A stretch of DNA of 64,000 bases. It comes from Streptomyces gobiensis (GTDB lineage Bacteria > Actinomycetota > Actinomycetes > Streptomycetales > Streptomycetaceae). The stretch lies in NCBI RefSeq assembly GCF_021216675.1, contig NZ_CP086120.1, forward strand, positions 5,330,501 to 5,394,500, in the 5' to 3' direction. The notes under the pieces were generated by a model. That model was not told the origin of the DNA, did no database searches, and saw only the letters and a program-made list of their open reading frames with translations. Shown piece by piece: positions 34,277 to 41,882 of the stretch. Positions within the stretch are counted from its first letter, which is position 1. The number at the start of each line of letters is the position of its first letter. The translations under genes and the position numbers were made by a program.

Positions 34277-34669
34277 CTACCGGCGAGTCAGCGGCACCAC
34301 AGGAGTCGCGTAGGGGTCAGGCCTGAACACGCAGAACTCATTGCCCTCCGGGTCCGCCAAAACGTCCCACTCAATCTCCTTGTCCCGCCTCCGAATCAGC
34401 GTGGCCCCCATGCCCAGCAACTCCTCCGTGTCACCCCACACATCGAAGTGCATACGGTTCTTGACGGTCTTTGGCTCCGGCACCGGGTTGATCCAGATGG
34501 ACGGGCCCTCCCCTCGCGGATCATGGATGGGAACCGGCCACTCGGCCGGCGCGGGTGGCTGCCCGGCGGGGGCCTGGCGCCGGGCGTATCCGAGTGCGGC
34601 GCACCACCAGTCGGCAAGTCTTTGATGGTCGATGGCGTCCAGGGCCAGGTCCTTGAAGCGTGCGGCCAT
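34277..34669 (-). CDS. VOC-family (glyoxalase-like) protein
   Basis: The 130-residue protein has 'LALDAIDHQRLADWWCAALGY' and 'NRMHFDVWGDTEELLGMGA', two beta-alpha-beta units of the vicinal-oxygen-chelate fold, ending 'DVLADPEGNEFCVFRP'. This is the common actinobacterial 'VOC family protein' of unknown substrate. It is followed on the same side by intergenic repeat copy A. Confidence 0.88.
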   Translation of the reverse strand: MAARFKDLALDAIDHQRLADWWCAALGYARRQAPAGQPPAPAEWPVPIHDPRGEGPSIWINPVPEPKTVKNRMHFDVWGDTEELLGMGATLIRRRDKEIEWDVLADPEGNEFCVFRPDPYATPVVPLTRR

Positions 34670-34678
34670 GCCGGGACT

Positions 34679-35320
34679 CTACAGCGGGCGGTGCGCGACG
34701 CCGCGGATGTGGAAGGAAACAGGTGTGCGGATCGCCGGAAAGAGAAAGCGGTCGAGTGAGTCAACGGTGAAACCGGCGTGTTCAATCCCCGCCAGGGTGT
34801 CCCTGCCGGTGTGGCAGCCACCCGTCAGGCGCGGCCACAGCGTGGTGTCCAGCAGGCGCTGCGCCCGGACCAGGAAGCGCGAATCCGCCCTGACATGCTC
34901 CAGGAAACGCAGCTGGCCGCCGGGCCTGAGCACACGCCGCAACTCGGTCAGCGCGGCGTGCTGATCGGGCACCGTACACAGCACAAGCGAGACGACGGCG
35001 GCATCGAAGCTGGCGTCCTCGACCGGCAGGGCATCGGCGAGGCCGTCGACGACGGCTACCGGCACCGGTGCCTTCACGGCGGCGTCATGTGCCATCCGGC
35101 GCAGCCTTGGCTCCGGCTCGACCGCGAGGACACGGGTGACCGACTCCGGATAGTGGGCGAAGTTGAGCCCGTTCCCGGCACCCAGCTCGATCACTTCTCC
35201 GGTGAGGCCGGACAGCAGCGCGTCGCGCTGGCTGCTCATGCCCCCGCGCTCCATCGCGCGGCTGACTCGGGCGTAATAGCGCGCGAATACGGGACGGTTG
35301 ACACGGGCGTTCCTGGCCAT
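34679..35320 (-). CDS. class I SAM-dependent methyltransferase
   Basis: The 213-residue protein has motif I 'VIELGAGNGLNFAHYP', 'VLAVEPEPRLRRMA', 'LPVEDASFDAAVVSLVLCTV' and 'ELRRVLRPGGQLRFLEHVRA', close to Type 11 methyltransferases that act on lipids or small molecules. I start at the ATG after GGGGGA (35320); an ATG 12 codons upstream is possible. It ends 9 bp before the VOC gene. Confidence 0.88.
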   Translation of the reverse strand: MARNARVNRPVFARYYARVSRAMERGGMSSQRDALLSGLTGEVIELGAGNGLNFAHYPESVTRVLAVEPEPRLRRMAHDAAVKAPVPVAVVDGLADALPVEDASFDAAVVSLVLCTVPDQHAALTELRRVLRPGGQLRFLEHVRADSRFLVRAQRLLDTTLWPRLTGGCHTGRDTLAGIEHAGFTVDSLDRFLFPAIRTPVSFHIRGVAHRPL

Positions 35321-35366
35321 CGGTCCCCCAGGTCGGTGCGTAGTTGTCTCCCGCATGTATATCCTG

Positions 35367-35384
35367 ACGTAAACAACATTACGT
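35367..35384. promoter_or_regulatory. inverted repeat ACGTAA-N6-TTACGT
   Basis: A perfect 6-bp inverted repeat with 6-bp spacer sits in the divergent region between the methyltransferase gene and the disrupted genes to the right. This is the form of a regulator operator. Just after it, GGGGGAGCGG precedes a GTG at 35397 that opens only a short, probably broken frame. Confidence 0.5.
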
Positions 35385-35475
35385 GGGGGAGCGGCCGTGA
35401 GCGCCAGGCGGCGCAGGACGAGCGTGGCGGTGAGCGCGATCTACGATGGGTGCCCCGTCACACAAGGGAGCCACG

Positions 35476-35669
35476 GTGACCTATCTCGCCGCCGACGACC
35501 GCTACGCCGCCATGCAGTACCGCCGCTGCGGCCGCAGCGGGGTGCTGCTGCCCACCGTGTCGCTCGGCATGTGGCACAACTTCGGTGACACCGCCCCGCT
35601 CGCCACCCAGCGCGCCGTGCTCCGCCGGGCCTTTGACCGGGGGGTCACCCACTTTGACCTGGCGTCGAT
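35476..35669 (+). pseudogene. truncated aldo/keto reductase gene (5' part only)
   Basis: From a GTG with a good AGGGAG site the frame reads 'MQYRRCGRSGVLLPTVSLGM', 'WHNFGDTAPLATQRAVLRRA' and 'FDRGVTHFDLA', the N-terminus of YghZ-type aldo/keto reductases. The following 'NNYGPPYG' and some 270 residues are missing: after FDLA the sequence becomes unrelated and the macro-domain gene begins within 40 bp. This is a deletion scar, not a frameshift. Confidence 0.75.
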
Positions 35670-35708
35670 ATCCCCTGACCCGCCCAGCCCAGCTGGCAGC
35701 ATGGCCCC

Positions 35709-36224
35709 ATGGCAGCCATCACCCTCGTACACGGAGACATCACCGAGCAGCGGGTCGACGCCGTGGTGAACGCCGCCAACTCCTCGCTGCTCGGCGGCGG
35801 AGGCGTTGACGGGGCCATCCATCGCAAGGGCGGCCCGGACATCCTCGCCGAGTGCCGACAGCTGCGCGCCTCGCGGTACGGCAAGGGCCTGCCGACCGGG
35901 CAGGCCGTGGCCACCACCGCCGGGAAGCTGCCCGCCCGCTGGGTCATCCACACCGTGGGCCCGGTCTGGTCCAGTGAGGAGGACCGCTCCGCGCTGCTGG
36001 CCTCCTGCTATCGGGAATCGCTACGGGTGGCAGCCGAGCTGGGTGCCCGCACGGTCGCTTTTCCGGCGATCTCCACCGGTGTCTACGGCTGGCCTATGGA
36101 CGATGGCGCACGGATCGCGGTGCGTACCGTCCAGGAAGCGGGCGGCGACTTCGATGAGCTGCGCTTCGTACTCTTCGATCCACCGGCCTACGAAGCCTTC
36201 GACGCCGCCCTGAGAGATTCCTGA
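35709..36224 (+). CDS. macro-domain ADP-ribose hydrolase
   Basis: The 171-residue protein opens 'ITLVHGDITEQRVDAVVNAANSSLLGGGGVDGAIH', the MacroD-type ADP-ribose/O-acetyl-ADP-ribose binding site, followed by 'GKLPARWVIHTVGPVW' and the 'AFPAISTGVYGWP' loop. It should remove ADP-ribose or deacetylate O-acetyl-ADP-ribose. The gene is intact although it abuts the truncated reductase. Its last codons lie in a 16-bp tandem repeat. Confidence 0.93.
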   Translation: MAAITLVHGDITEQRVDAVVNAANSSLLGGGGVDGAIHRKGGPDILAECRQLRASRYGKGLPTGQAVATTAGKLPARWVIHTVGPVWSSEEDRSALLASCYRESLRVAAELGARTVAFPAISTGVYGWPMDDGARIAVRTVQEAGGDFDELRFVLFDPPAYEAFDAALRDS

Positions 36225-36276
36225 CCCCAGAGACTCCTGACCCCAGAGACTCCTCACCTCAGAGATTCTTGACCTC
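36213..36276. repeat. four 16-bp tandem repeats spanning two gene ends
   Basis: Units AGAGATTCCTGACCCC, AGAGACTCCTGACCCC, AGAGACTCCTCACCTC and AGAGATTCTTGACCTC lie head to tail. The first contains the stop of the macro-domain gene and the last two contain the stop region of the convergent YiaA/B-like gene. Confidence 0.9.
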
Positions 36277-36549
36277 AAACGGATCATGTTCTGTGATCAG
36301 CTTGTCGATCCGTGCTTTGTCCACCCGGGTGGTCACCTCCTGCATCTCCTGTCGGTCGCGCACGCACTTGGCCAGCGTGAACGATGAGGAGACAAGGAAG
36401 AGAACACCGAGCGCGAGGAAACCCCGCTCCCACGGCCCGAGCGGCATATACGCGACACCGACGGCCACCGCGATCAGAGAGAGCCCGAAGGAGGCGGCGG
36501 CCTGTACGAAGAACGCGGCCGTCGCGGGCCGCTGCACTGGTGTGGTCAT
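36259..36549 (-). CDS. YiaA/YiaB-family inner membrane protein
   Basis: The 96-residue protein has two hydrophobic helices (residues 10-34 and 41-60) separated by 'LGPWERGF', the YiaAB two-helix domain, with a charged C-terminal tail 'ITEHDPFEVKNL'. The function is unknown. The start ATG at 36549 matches the domain boundary. Its C-terminal codons derive from the 16-bp tandem repeat. Confidence 0.85.
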   Translation of the reverse strand: MTTPVQRPATAAFFVQAAASFGLSLIAVAVGVAYMPLGPWERGFLALGVLFLVSSSFTLAKCVRDRQEMQEVTTRVDKARIDKLITEHDPFEVKNL

Positions 36550-36596
36550 GGGCACAGGGTGACGGAGGCTCAGGCGGTCGGCATGAGTATGCATAC

Positions 36597-37472
36597 TCAA
36601 CTCTGCCTCAGCGCCGCGCGGGCCGCCGCACCGCACTGACTCCCATAGCCGCCGCCGAAATGGGCGGCATGCACCAGGAGATGCTGAAGCTGATGCAGCG
36701 GGACTCGCGCCGCACGGCCGGGGACCGGGCGGATCTCCTCGTACGCGGACAGAATACGGGGGAGCCCGGGGCATCCGAAGAGTTCCAGCAGGGCCAGATC
36801 GGTCTCGGGGTGGCCGCCCTGGGCAGCGGGGTCAATCAGCCGGGCACGGCCGTCAGCGGACCAGTGCACATTGCCCGACCACAGATCCCCATGGATGACG
36901 ACGGGCGGCTGCGGCTCGCCGGCGACCTCATCGATCCGCGCACACAGCCGCTCCACGGCCCGGGCGTCGGCGGGCGCGATCCCGCCGTTGTCCACCGCGC
37001 GGCGCAGAAAGGGCAGCAGCCGGTACTCGGCATGGAAGGCGGGCCACTCCGTGGGTGCGGAGACAGGCTCCGCGGGGCAGGTGAGCGGCAGCGGACCGAG
37101 GTAGCAGGGGCGGTCCGGGGTGCCATAGGAGTCGGCCGGGGTGCTGTGCAGCCCGGCCAGCTCACGGCCGAGCCGCTCGGCCTGTGCGGAGGAGGCGGGC
37201 CCCGGTTCGATCCACTCCAGTGCGAGGAGATCGGGCTCGGTGGCGAGCACATCGGGCACGGCCACGGTGCCGGTGGCGCGCAGCGCGGCCAGCCCGGCGG
37301 ACTCCGCTGCGAAGAAGTCCGCCGGGGCATGGGCGAGCGTTTTGGCGAAGACCGTCCGGCCATCGGTGAGCGTGATCCGCTGGGCATCGCAGACGGAGCC
37401 ACCACCCACCGGGCGGGAGCCGGTGGCCGCACTGCCGGTGAGCGCGGCCACCCGGGAAGCCAGAGGTGTCAT
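36597..37472 (-). CDS. fructosamine kinase family protein
   Basis: The 291-residue protein has 'GGSVCDAQRITLTDGRTVFAK' (nucleotide loop), 'HGDLWSGNVHW' (catalytic loop) and 'LIDPAAQGGHPETDLALLELFG' (metal binding), the fructosamine-3-kinase/APH fold. It probably phosphorylates glycated amines or ribulosamines for deglycation. It is full length and faces the YiaA/B-like gene on the same strand. Confidence 0.92.
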   Translation of the reverse strand: MTPLASRVAALTGSAATGSRPVGGGSVCDAQRITLTDGRTVFAKTLAHAPADFFAAESAGLAALRATGTVAVPDVLATEPDLLALEWIEPGPASSAQAERLGRELAGLHSTPADSYGTPDRPCYLGPLPLTCPAEPVSAPTEWPAFHAEYRLLPFLRRAVDNGGIAPADARAVERLCARIDEVAGEPQPPVVIHGDLWSGNVHWSADGRARLIDPAAQGGHPETDLALLELFGCPGLPRILSAYEEIRPVPGRAARVPLHQLQHLLVHAAHFGGGYGSQCGAAARAALRQS

Positions 37473-37484
37473 CCACCGATGATC

Positions 37485-38582
37485 TCAGAGGGACGGGTCT
37501 ATCCGCGCGTCCATGGCCTGCAGCGCCGTGGTGACCGGCTGGAAGAAGGTCACACCGCCCTGCGTACAGTCACCGCTGCCGCCGGAGGTGAGACCCACTG
37601 CGGCGTCGCCGGAGAACATGGCACCACCGCTGTCACCGGGCTCGGCGCACACATCGGTCTGTATGAGGCCGTTCACGATGTCGCCATTGCCGTAGTTCAC
37701 CGTGGCGTTGAGGCCGGTCACCGTGCCCTCGCTGAGGCCAGTGGTGCTGCCGCTGCGCTGCACCGGCATACCGACGCTTGCCTCGGCGGCTCTGTTGATC
37801 TGTTGGGTGGTGCCATTCTTGAGATCCACGGTGCTCGGGGCCTCGGCGTTCTGGTCGTCATAGCCCACCAGCGCGAAGTCGCTGCCGGGGAACTGCGATG
37901 TGACGGTGGTGCCCAGCGGCTGGGTTCCGGTCTGGTCGGCGCTCCATATCTGTCCGGCGCCGCCGCAGTGACCCGCGGTGAGAAACGCCTTCACACCGTT
38001 CACGCTGACGTTGAAGCCGAGGGAACAGCGCGAACCTCCGCCGAAGATGGCGTCACCGCCGTCCGCGAACGGCTTGAACTCCCCTGCGGACCGCTGGACG
38101 GTGACCGTGTCCCGCATCCGGTTGGTGGACTCGGTGAGCCTGTCCCACTTCTCGCCGGTGACCGTGCTGTCGGCGACAACCACGACCTTGTTCGTTCTGG
38201 GGTCGATGGACCAGGCGGTGCCCGGCACTGATGCCCGCTCGCGCAGTGCGCTGATGGTGTCCCGCAGGACCGTCATGCTGTTCTTCACCACTCTCGGCTC
38301 GGCGCCCTGGGCCTGGGCGCTGTCCGCTGCCTCCTCGTTCAGCACATTCATCACAAGCCGGCCGGAGCCGTTGTCGAAGTACCAGCCCGCCGCTTCCGCG
38401 CCGAGTTCCGAGGCGAGCTCCGGGCCGAGCCGTGCGGCGTCCTGTTGGGTGAGCGTTCTGGCGGCCGACGGCTGGTCGGGGCTCGCGTTGGCGCTGGGCA
38501 GCAGGACGGCGGCCGTGACCAGCCCGGCCGCGGCCGCTCCGGCGGCGACTGCGGCGCGCTTGTTCACTCGTCGGTGGCTCAA
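37485..38582 (-). CDS. secreted S1 serine protease (streptogrisin-like)
   Basis: The 365-residue pre-pro-protease has a signal peptide (to about ANA-S34), an alpha-lytic-protease-type prodomain (residues 40-170) and a mature domain beginning near 'GGDAIFGGGSRCSLGFNV'. The triad is His205 ('LTAGHC'), Asp235 ('GSDFALV') and Ser318 ('EPGDSGGAMF'). It resembles streptogrisins A/B in length. The TTG start follows GGAGG at 8 bp; a downstream GTG would cut into the signal peptide. It is secreted and self-processed. The tendamistat-like gene lies upstream on the same strand. Confidence 0.92.
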   Translation of the reverse strand: MSHRRVNKRAAVAAGAAAAGLVTAAVLLPSANASPDQPSAARTLTQQDAARLGPELASELGAEAAGWYFDNGSGRLVMNVLNEEAADSAQAQGAEPRVVKNSMTVLRDTISALRERASVPGTAWSIDPRTNKVVVVADSTVTGEKWDRLTESTNRMRDTVTVQRSAGEFKPFADGGDAIFGGGSRCSLGFNVSVNGVKAFLTAGHCGGAGQIWSADQTGTQPLGTTVTSQFPGSDFALVGYDDQNAEAPSTVDLKNGTTQQINRAAEASVGMPVQRSGSTTGLSEGTVTGLNATVNYGNGDIVNGLIQTDVCAEPGDSGGAMFSGDAAVGLTSGGSGDCTQGGVTFFQPVTTALQAMDARIDPSL

Positions 38583-38733
38583 TTCACTGACCTCCAGCGG
38601 GCAGAGACCTTCGTGGACCTGTGCTTCTTCCACCGACTCATACGCACCCCGCGCCCAACTCACTCAACCCAAGGGAGGTTTCATCATCTGGATCTCGCGC
38701 CACGCAGGTCCCCAGGCTGCCCGGACGCTGGGT

Positions 38734-39042
38734 TCAGCAGAGCTCCATGTGTGTGGGGTGGTTGGCGTTAAAGCCGTACCCGGCGAATGTCGCCGTTTGC
38801 TGGGGCTCGATCAGCCTGCAGGGGCTCACCATGCCGTCCGTATACACCACCTGTACGGACTGTGGGTCTTCGCAGCCGTTGGTCACAAAGGTGTAGCGCC
38901 AGCTGGAGGCGTAGCTGACACAGGGCGGCGGCGCCCCGTCCTGGGCGACCGCGGTACTGAAGGGCGTGACTGCCAGGGCGGTGCCGACCAGCACCGGCAC
39001 GGCGGCGGCGCGCAAGCGGACGTGAATGCGGACGTGGGCCAT
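38734..39042 (-). CDS. tendamistat-family secreted alpha-amylase inhibitor
   Basis: The 102-residue precursor has a signal peptide ending near 'STAVA' (33), leaving a mature protein of about 69 residues. Its cysteines (41, 57, 75, 102) reproduce the tendamistat spacing: 16 between the first pair, 18 to the third, and 27 (28 in tendamistat) to the fourth. The amylase-binding triad Trp-Arg-Tyr (48-50) lies seven residues after the first Cys, exactly as in tendamistat, in 'CVSYASSWRYTFVTNGC'. It should block mammalian-type alpha-amylases outside the cell. A LacI regulator is divergent; no amylase gene is in the window. Confidence 0.88.
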   Translation of the reverse strand: MAHVRIHVRLRAAAVPVLVGTALAVTPFSTAVAQDGAPPPCVSYASSWRYTFVTNGCEDPQSVQVVYTDGMVSPCRLIEPQQTATFAGYGFNANHPTHMELC

Positions 39043-39091
39043 GGAGACAACTCCCTCTCCTCGAAGGTGACGGGCACTCATTCTCCCGCAG

Positions 39092-39120
39092 CTGCAAGTA
39101 ATTTCAGTGTCTTGCGCAAG
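39092..39120. promoter_or_regulatory. LacI-type operator candidate (CTGCAAG...CTTGCGCAAG)
   Basis: A perfect 10-bp palindrome CTTGCGCAAG (39111-39120) lies 12 bp after an inverted CTGCAAG half-site (39092-39098). The position is between the divergent inhibitor and LacI genes, where a LacI-family protein would bind to control either gene. Confidence 0.6.
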
Positions 39121-39312
39121 AATGACGGGTTACCAGCGGGGTGAAGGCCAAACGGCTGCTGGCACACAGCTGAGGGCGGCGATCAACGGAAGCTCACCCG
39201 CTCCAGCCAGGGCTCCACACAAAGACATGCGGGCACCTTATGGAGGTCCCAGCGCAGCACCCATACCGCTTTTAGCGCGTGAACCCGTGCGTAGCATGCA
39301 GAGGTGGCGCGC

Positions 39313-40329
39313 ATGGTGGGAATCAAGGATGTCGCCCGACGGGCGGGAGTCTCAGTCGGCACGGTCTCCAATGTGATCAACCGTCCTGAGATGGTCGCCG
39401 AGGAGACCCGTGAGCGGGTCCAGATCGCCATCTGCGAACTGGGCTATGTCCGCAGTGAGTCGGCCCGGCAGCTGCGGGCGGGACAGAGCCGGATCATCGC
39501 GCTGCTCGTACTGGATATGGCCAACCCATTCTTTGTAGATGTCGCCTCAGGCGCGGAACGGGCAGCCCGGGAGGCAGGGCTCGGCGTGATGATGTGCAAC
39601 ACCGGGCAGAGGCCCAGTGAAGAGGCCGAATATCTCTCGTTCTTCGCTGAACAGCGAGTGCGCGGCGTGCTGATCACCCCGGCGGACCCCAGCGGCCGTA
39701 ATCTGGCTGAGTTCCGACGGCACGGCATATCGGCCGTCCTGGTCGACCGGGTGCTGCCCGGCAGCCCGGAGGGTTGCTCGGTCTCCGTCAACGACGTCGC
39801 TGGCGGCAGACTCGCAGCGCGGCATCTGCTTACGCAGGGACATCGCGGCTTGGCCTATATCAGTGGCCCTATGCACCTTGCCCAGTGTCAGGACCGCCGC
39901 ACGGGCGCCCTGGAGACGCTTGAAGAAGCGGGCTTACCGGAGGCAGAGCTGCGCCATATCGAGACGGCGCGGCTGGATGTGGCGGCGGGGCGGGACGCGG
40001 GGGCGCGGTTGCTGGGAATGTCGCCGAGGCCGACAGCGGCGTTCTGCGCCAACGACCTGCTGGCGCTGGGGATGCTGCAGGCGCTCTATGGCGCTGGTGT
40101 CTCGGTGCCGGAGGAGATAGCACTGGTGGGCTATGACGATATCCACTTCGCCTCGGCCGCCGCCGTGCCGTTGACCTCGGTGCGGCAGCCGGCGTACCGG
40201 ATGGGACATATGGCCGCCGAGCTGCTCATCGAGGAGACCGGTGACCGGGCGGGCCGGCATGAGCATCAGCGGATCGTTCTCCAGCCCGAACTGGTCGTAC
40301 GCAGCTCCAGCGTCGCGGCGCACCGCTAG
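39313..40329 (+). CDS. LacI-family transcriptional regulator
   Basis: The 338-residue protein has the LacI helix-turn-helix and hinge ('VGIKDVARRAGVSVGTVSNV', 'YVRSESARQLRAGQ') and a periplasmic-binding-like sugar domain ('IALLVLDMANPFFVDVASGAE', 'AFCANDLLALGMLQAL', 'VGYDDIHFASAAAVPLTSVRQP'). The ATG follows AGAGGTGG. Leu208 is a TTA codon (39934-39936), so full-length regulator depends on the bldA tRNA. It is divergent from the amylase-inhibitor gene; control of that gene is inferred. Confidence 0.93.
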   Translation: MVGIKDVARRAGVSVGTVSNVINRPEMVAEETRERVQIAICELGYVRSESARQLRAGQSRIIALLVLDMANPFFVDVASGAERAAREAGLGVMMCNTGQRPSEEAEYLSFFAEQRVRGVLITPADPSGRNLAEFRRHGISAVLVDRVLPGSPEGCSVSVNDVAGGRLAARHLLTQGHRGLAYISGPMHLAQCQDRRTGALETLEEAGLPEAELRHIETARLDVAAGRDAGARLLGMSPRPTAAFCANDLLALGMLQALYGAGVSVPEEIALVGYDDIHFASAAAVPLTSVRQPAYRMGHMAAELLIEETGDRAGRHEHQRIVLQPELVVRSSSVAAHR

Positions 40330-40424
40330 CCGAACCGCGACGCCGCCGCCCGTCGCTTGCGCACCGTAAGCATCGTGTGCCACGCATCTACACGCAGCCA
40401 ATTCACCAGCACCCACACGTTCGG

Positions 40425-40446
40425 GCGAACAGGTTCGTCTGTTCGC
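40425..40446. promoter_or_regulatory. 8-bp inverted repeat GCGAACAG-N6-CTGTTCGC
   Basis: A perfect inverted repeat in the 234-bp gap between the LacI gene and the YjbQ gene, 118 bp before the latter. GTTCG/CGAAC half-sites also occur on either side. It may be an operator or a terminator of the LacI gene. It does not fit the GAAC-N4-GTTC LexA box. Confidence 0.4.
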
Positions 40447-40563
40447 TCGCTGTCGAGCAGGCACGGATACCCCGATCGGCTGGCCGGAGGCCCGTATCCG
40501 ACCGGCCCAGGCGTTGGACAGGCCAGTCTGTCCCCCACCGCCGGGGCGTTAGAGGATGGAGGT

Positions 40564-40986
40564 ATGAGCGACCGCTTCAGCACACGCACCCTCGATGTGA
40601 CCACCGGCTCCGGGGAGGCCGTCGCCGATCTCACCCGCGACTGCGAGGCCTTTCTCGCTGAGGCCGCGGGGAGCCGCGACGGGCTGCTCAACGTTTTCGT
40701 TCCGCACGCGACCGCCGGTGTCGCGATTCTGGAGACCGGCGCCGGGAGTGACGACGATCTGCTCGCCGTGCTGCAGGAGCTGCTGCCCGCGGATGACCGC
40801 TGGCGCCACCGGCACGGCAGCCCCGGGCATGGCCGTGATCACGTGCTGCCCGCGCTGGTGCCGCCGCACGCCACGCTGCCGGTCATCAGCGGACGGCTGG
40901 CGCTGGGTACGTGGCAATCCGTCTGCCTGGTCGATACGAACGGGGACAACCCGAACCGCCAGGTCCGGCTGACCTTCCTCTGCTAG
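40564..40986 (+). CDS. YjbQ/UPF0047 family protein
   Basis: The 140-residue protein has 'LLNVFVPHATAGVAILE', 'HGRDHVLPALVPPHATLPVISG' and 'GTWQSVCLVDTNGDNPNRQVRLTFL', the YjbQ fold with three metal-binding His/Asp. Members have been reported to carry thiamine-phosphate synthase activity, but the physiological role is unsettled. The ATG follows GGAGG. Confidence 0.92.
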   Translation: MSDRFSTRTLDVTTGSGEAVADLTRDCEAFLAEAAGSRDGLLNVFVPHATAGVAILETGAGSDDDLLAVLQELLPADDRWRHRHGSPGHGRDHVLPALVPPHATLPVISGRLALGTWQSVCLVDTNGDNPNRQVRLTFLC

Positions 40987-40989
40987 CGG

Positions 40990-41112
40990 CCCGCCCTCCG
41001 CCCTGGGGCCCCGGACGAAGTCCGGGGGGAGGAGACTGCCCACAACACTTGGGGTCGGGGCGAAGCCCCCAGTTTCGGGAAGGTGGGGTCGCCTCCCAGA
41101 TGGAGGGTCAGG
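40990..41112. repeat. GC-rich palindromic intergenic repeat, copy B
   Basis: This gap contains GGGGCGAAGCCCC (41057-41069) followed by CAGTTTCGGGAAGGTGGGG, plus CTGCCCACAACACTTGGGG, all modules shared with copies A and C. No gene is visible here. Confidence 0.75.
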
Positions 41113-41128
41113 GGAGAAGATCCCCCGG

Positions 41129-41803
41129 TCAGAGCCAGTCGTAGGCGGTTTGGGCGTCGAAGTCTTCCTGGCCGCCGGGGAAACAGAGCCCTGCCGTGGT
41201 GAAGGCGGGATCGTCAGCGGTCTCCGGGAGGTAGGGCACGGCGATGCACCGCATCCCGGCGCGGCGCGCCGCCTCCGCGCCCGGGGCGGCGTCCTCCACC
41301 ACCACGCACCGGGCGGGCTCGGCCCCAAGGCGCTGGGCTGCTTCCAGAAAGACATCCGCGTCCGGCTTGCCCCGCTCGACCTCCTCAGCCGACACATAGC
41401 GCGGCAGCAGATGGCTCAGGCCGGTCCCTGCGAGCACCGTCCCGATGGCCGTCCGGGAGGACCCCGAGGCGATAATCATCGGATGCCCGGCGGTGTACAG
41501 CTGCTCCGCGAACTTCCGCATCTCCGGGAACACCTCCGTGGAGGCGCGTGCCAGCTCCAGGTAGGCCTGGTTCTTCTCCCTCAGCAGCTGGTCGACCGGA
41601 GCGTCGATGGCGTACTCCTCGCGCAGTGTCGCCAGGGTCTCCCGGGTGCCGATCCCGATGAAGCGCTGGTGGTCCTGCCAGGTGAAGCCGGTCACCCCGT
41701 GGCTGATCAGGACGCGCCGCCCCGCCTGGTAGTAGTTGGGCTCGCTGTCCACGAGTGTGCCGTCGAGATCGAAGATCACCGCGGTGCCGGGGGAGTCGTT
41801 CAT
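41129..41803 (-). CDS. HAD-family hydrolase (beta-phosphoglucomutase-like)
   Basis: The 224-residue protein has motif I 'VIFDLDGTLVDSEPNYY', motif II 'MIIASGSSRTAIG', and motifs III/IV 'VERGKPDADVFLEAA' and 'CVVVEDAAPGAEAARRAG'. The helical cap and 'DSE' pattern fit subfamily IA phosphatases or beta-phosphoglucomutases. The substrate is unknown. The ATG at 41803 matches the first strand; the frame upstream is a shadow of the divergent FUSC gene. Confidence 0.92.
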   Translation of the reverse strand: MNDSPGTAVIFDLDGTLVDSEPNYYQAGRRVLISHGVTGFTWQDHQRFIGIGTRETLATLREEYAIDAPVDQLLREKNQAYLELARASTEVFPEMRKFAEQLYTAGHPMIIASGSSRTAIGTVLAGTGLSHLLPRYVSAEEVERGKPDADVFLEAAQRLGAEPARCVVVEDAAPGAEAARRAGMRCIAVPYLPETADDPAFTTAGLCFPGGQEDFDAQTAYDWL

Positions 41804-41882
41804 ACGCACAAGCATGCCAAGGCGGCGCTCCACCGATTTGGTTGTAGGGGACAAGAGATGCTTTCCTCTTGGTCGTATCAGC

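Noticed and set aside
36213..36276. CRISPR array
   Set aside because: Units are contiguous 16-bp repeats with no spacers, and no cas gene is present.
37201..37220. tRNA T-loop (GGTTCGATCC)
   Set aside because: It lies inside the fructosamine kinase gene and no cloverleaf can be formed around it.
40425..40446. LexA/SOS box
   Set aside because: The half-sites are GAAC and GTTC, but the spacing is not the four bases needed for an actinobacterial LexA site.
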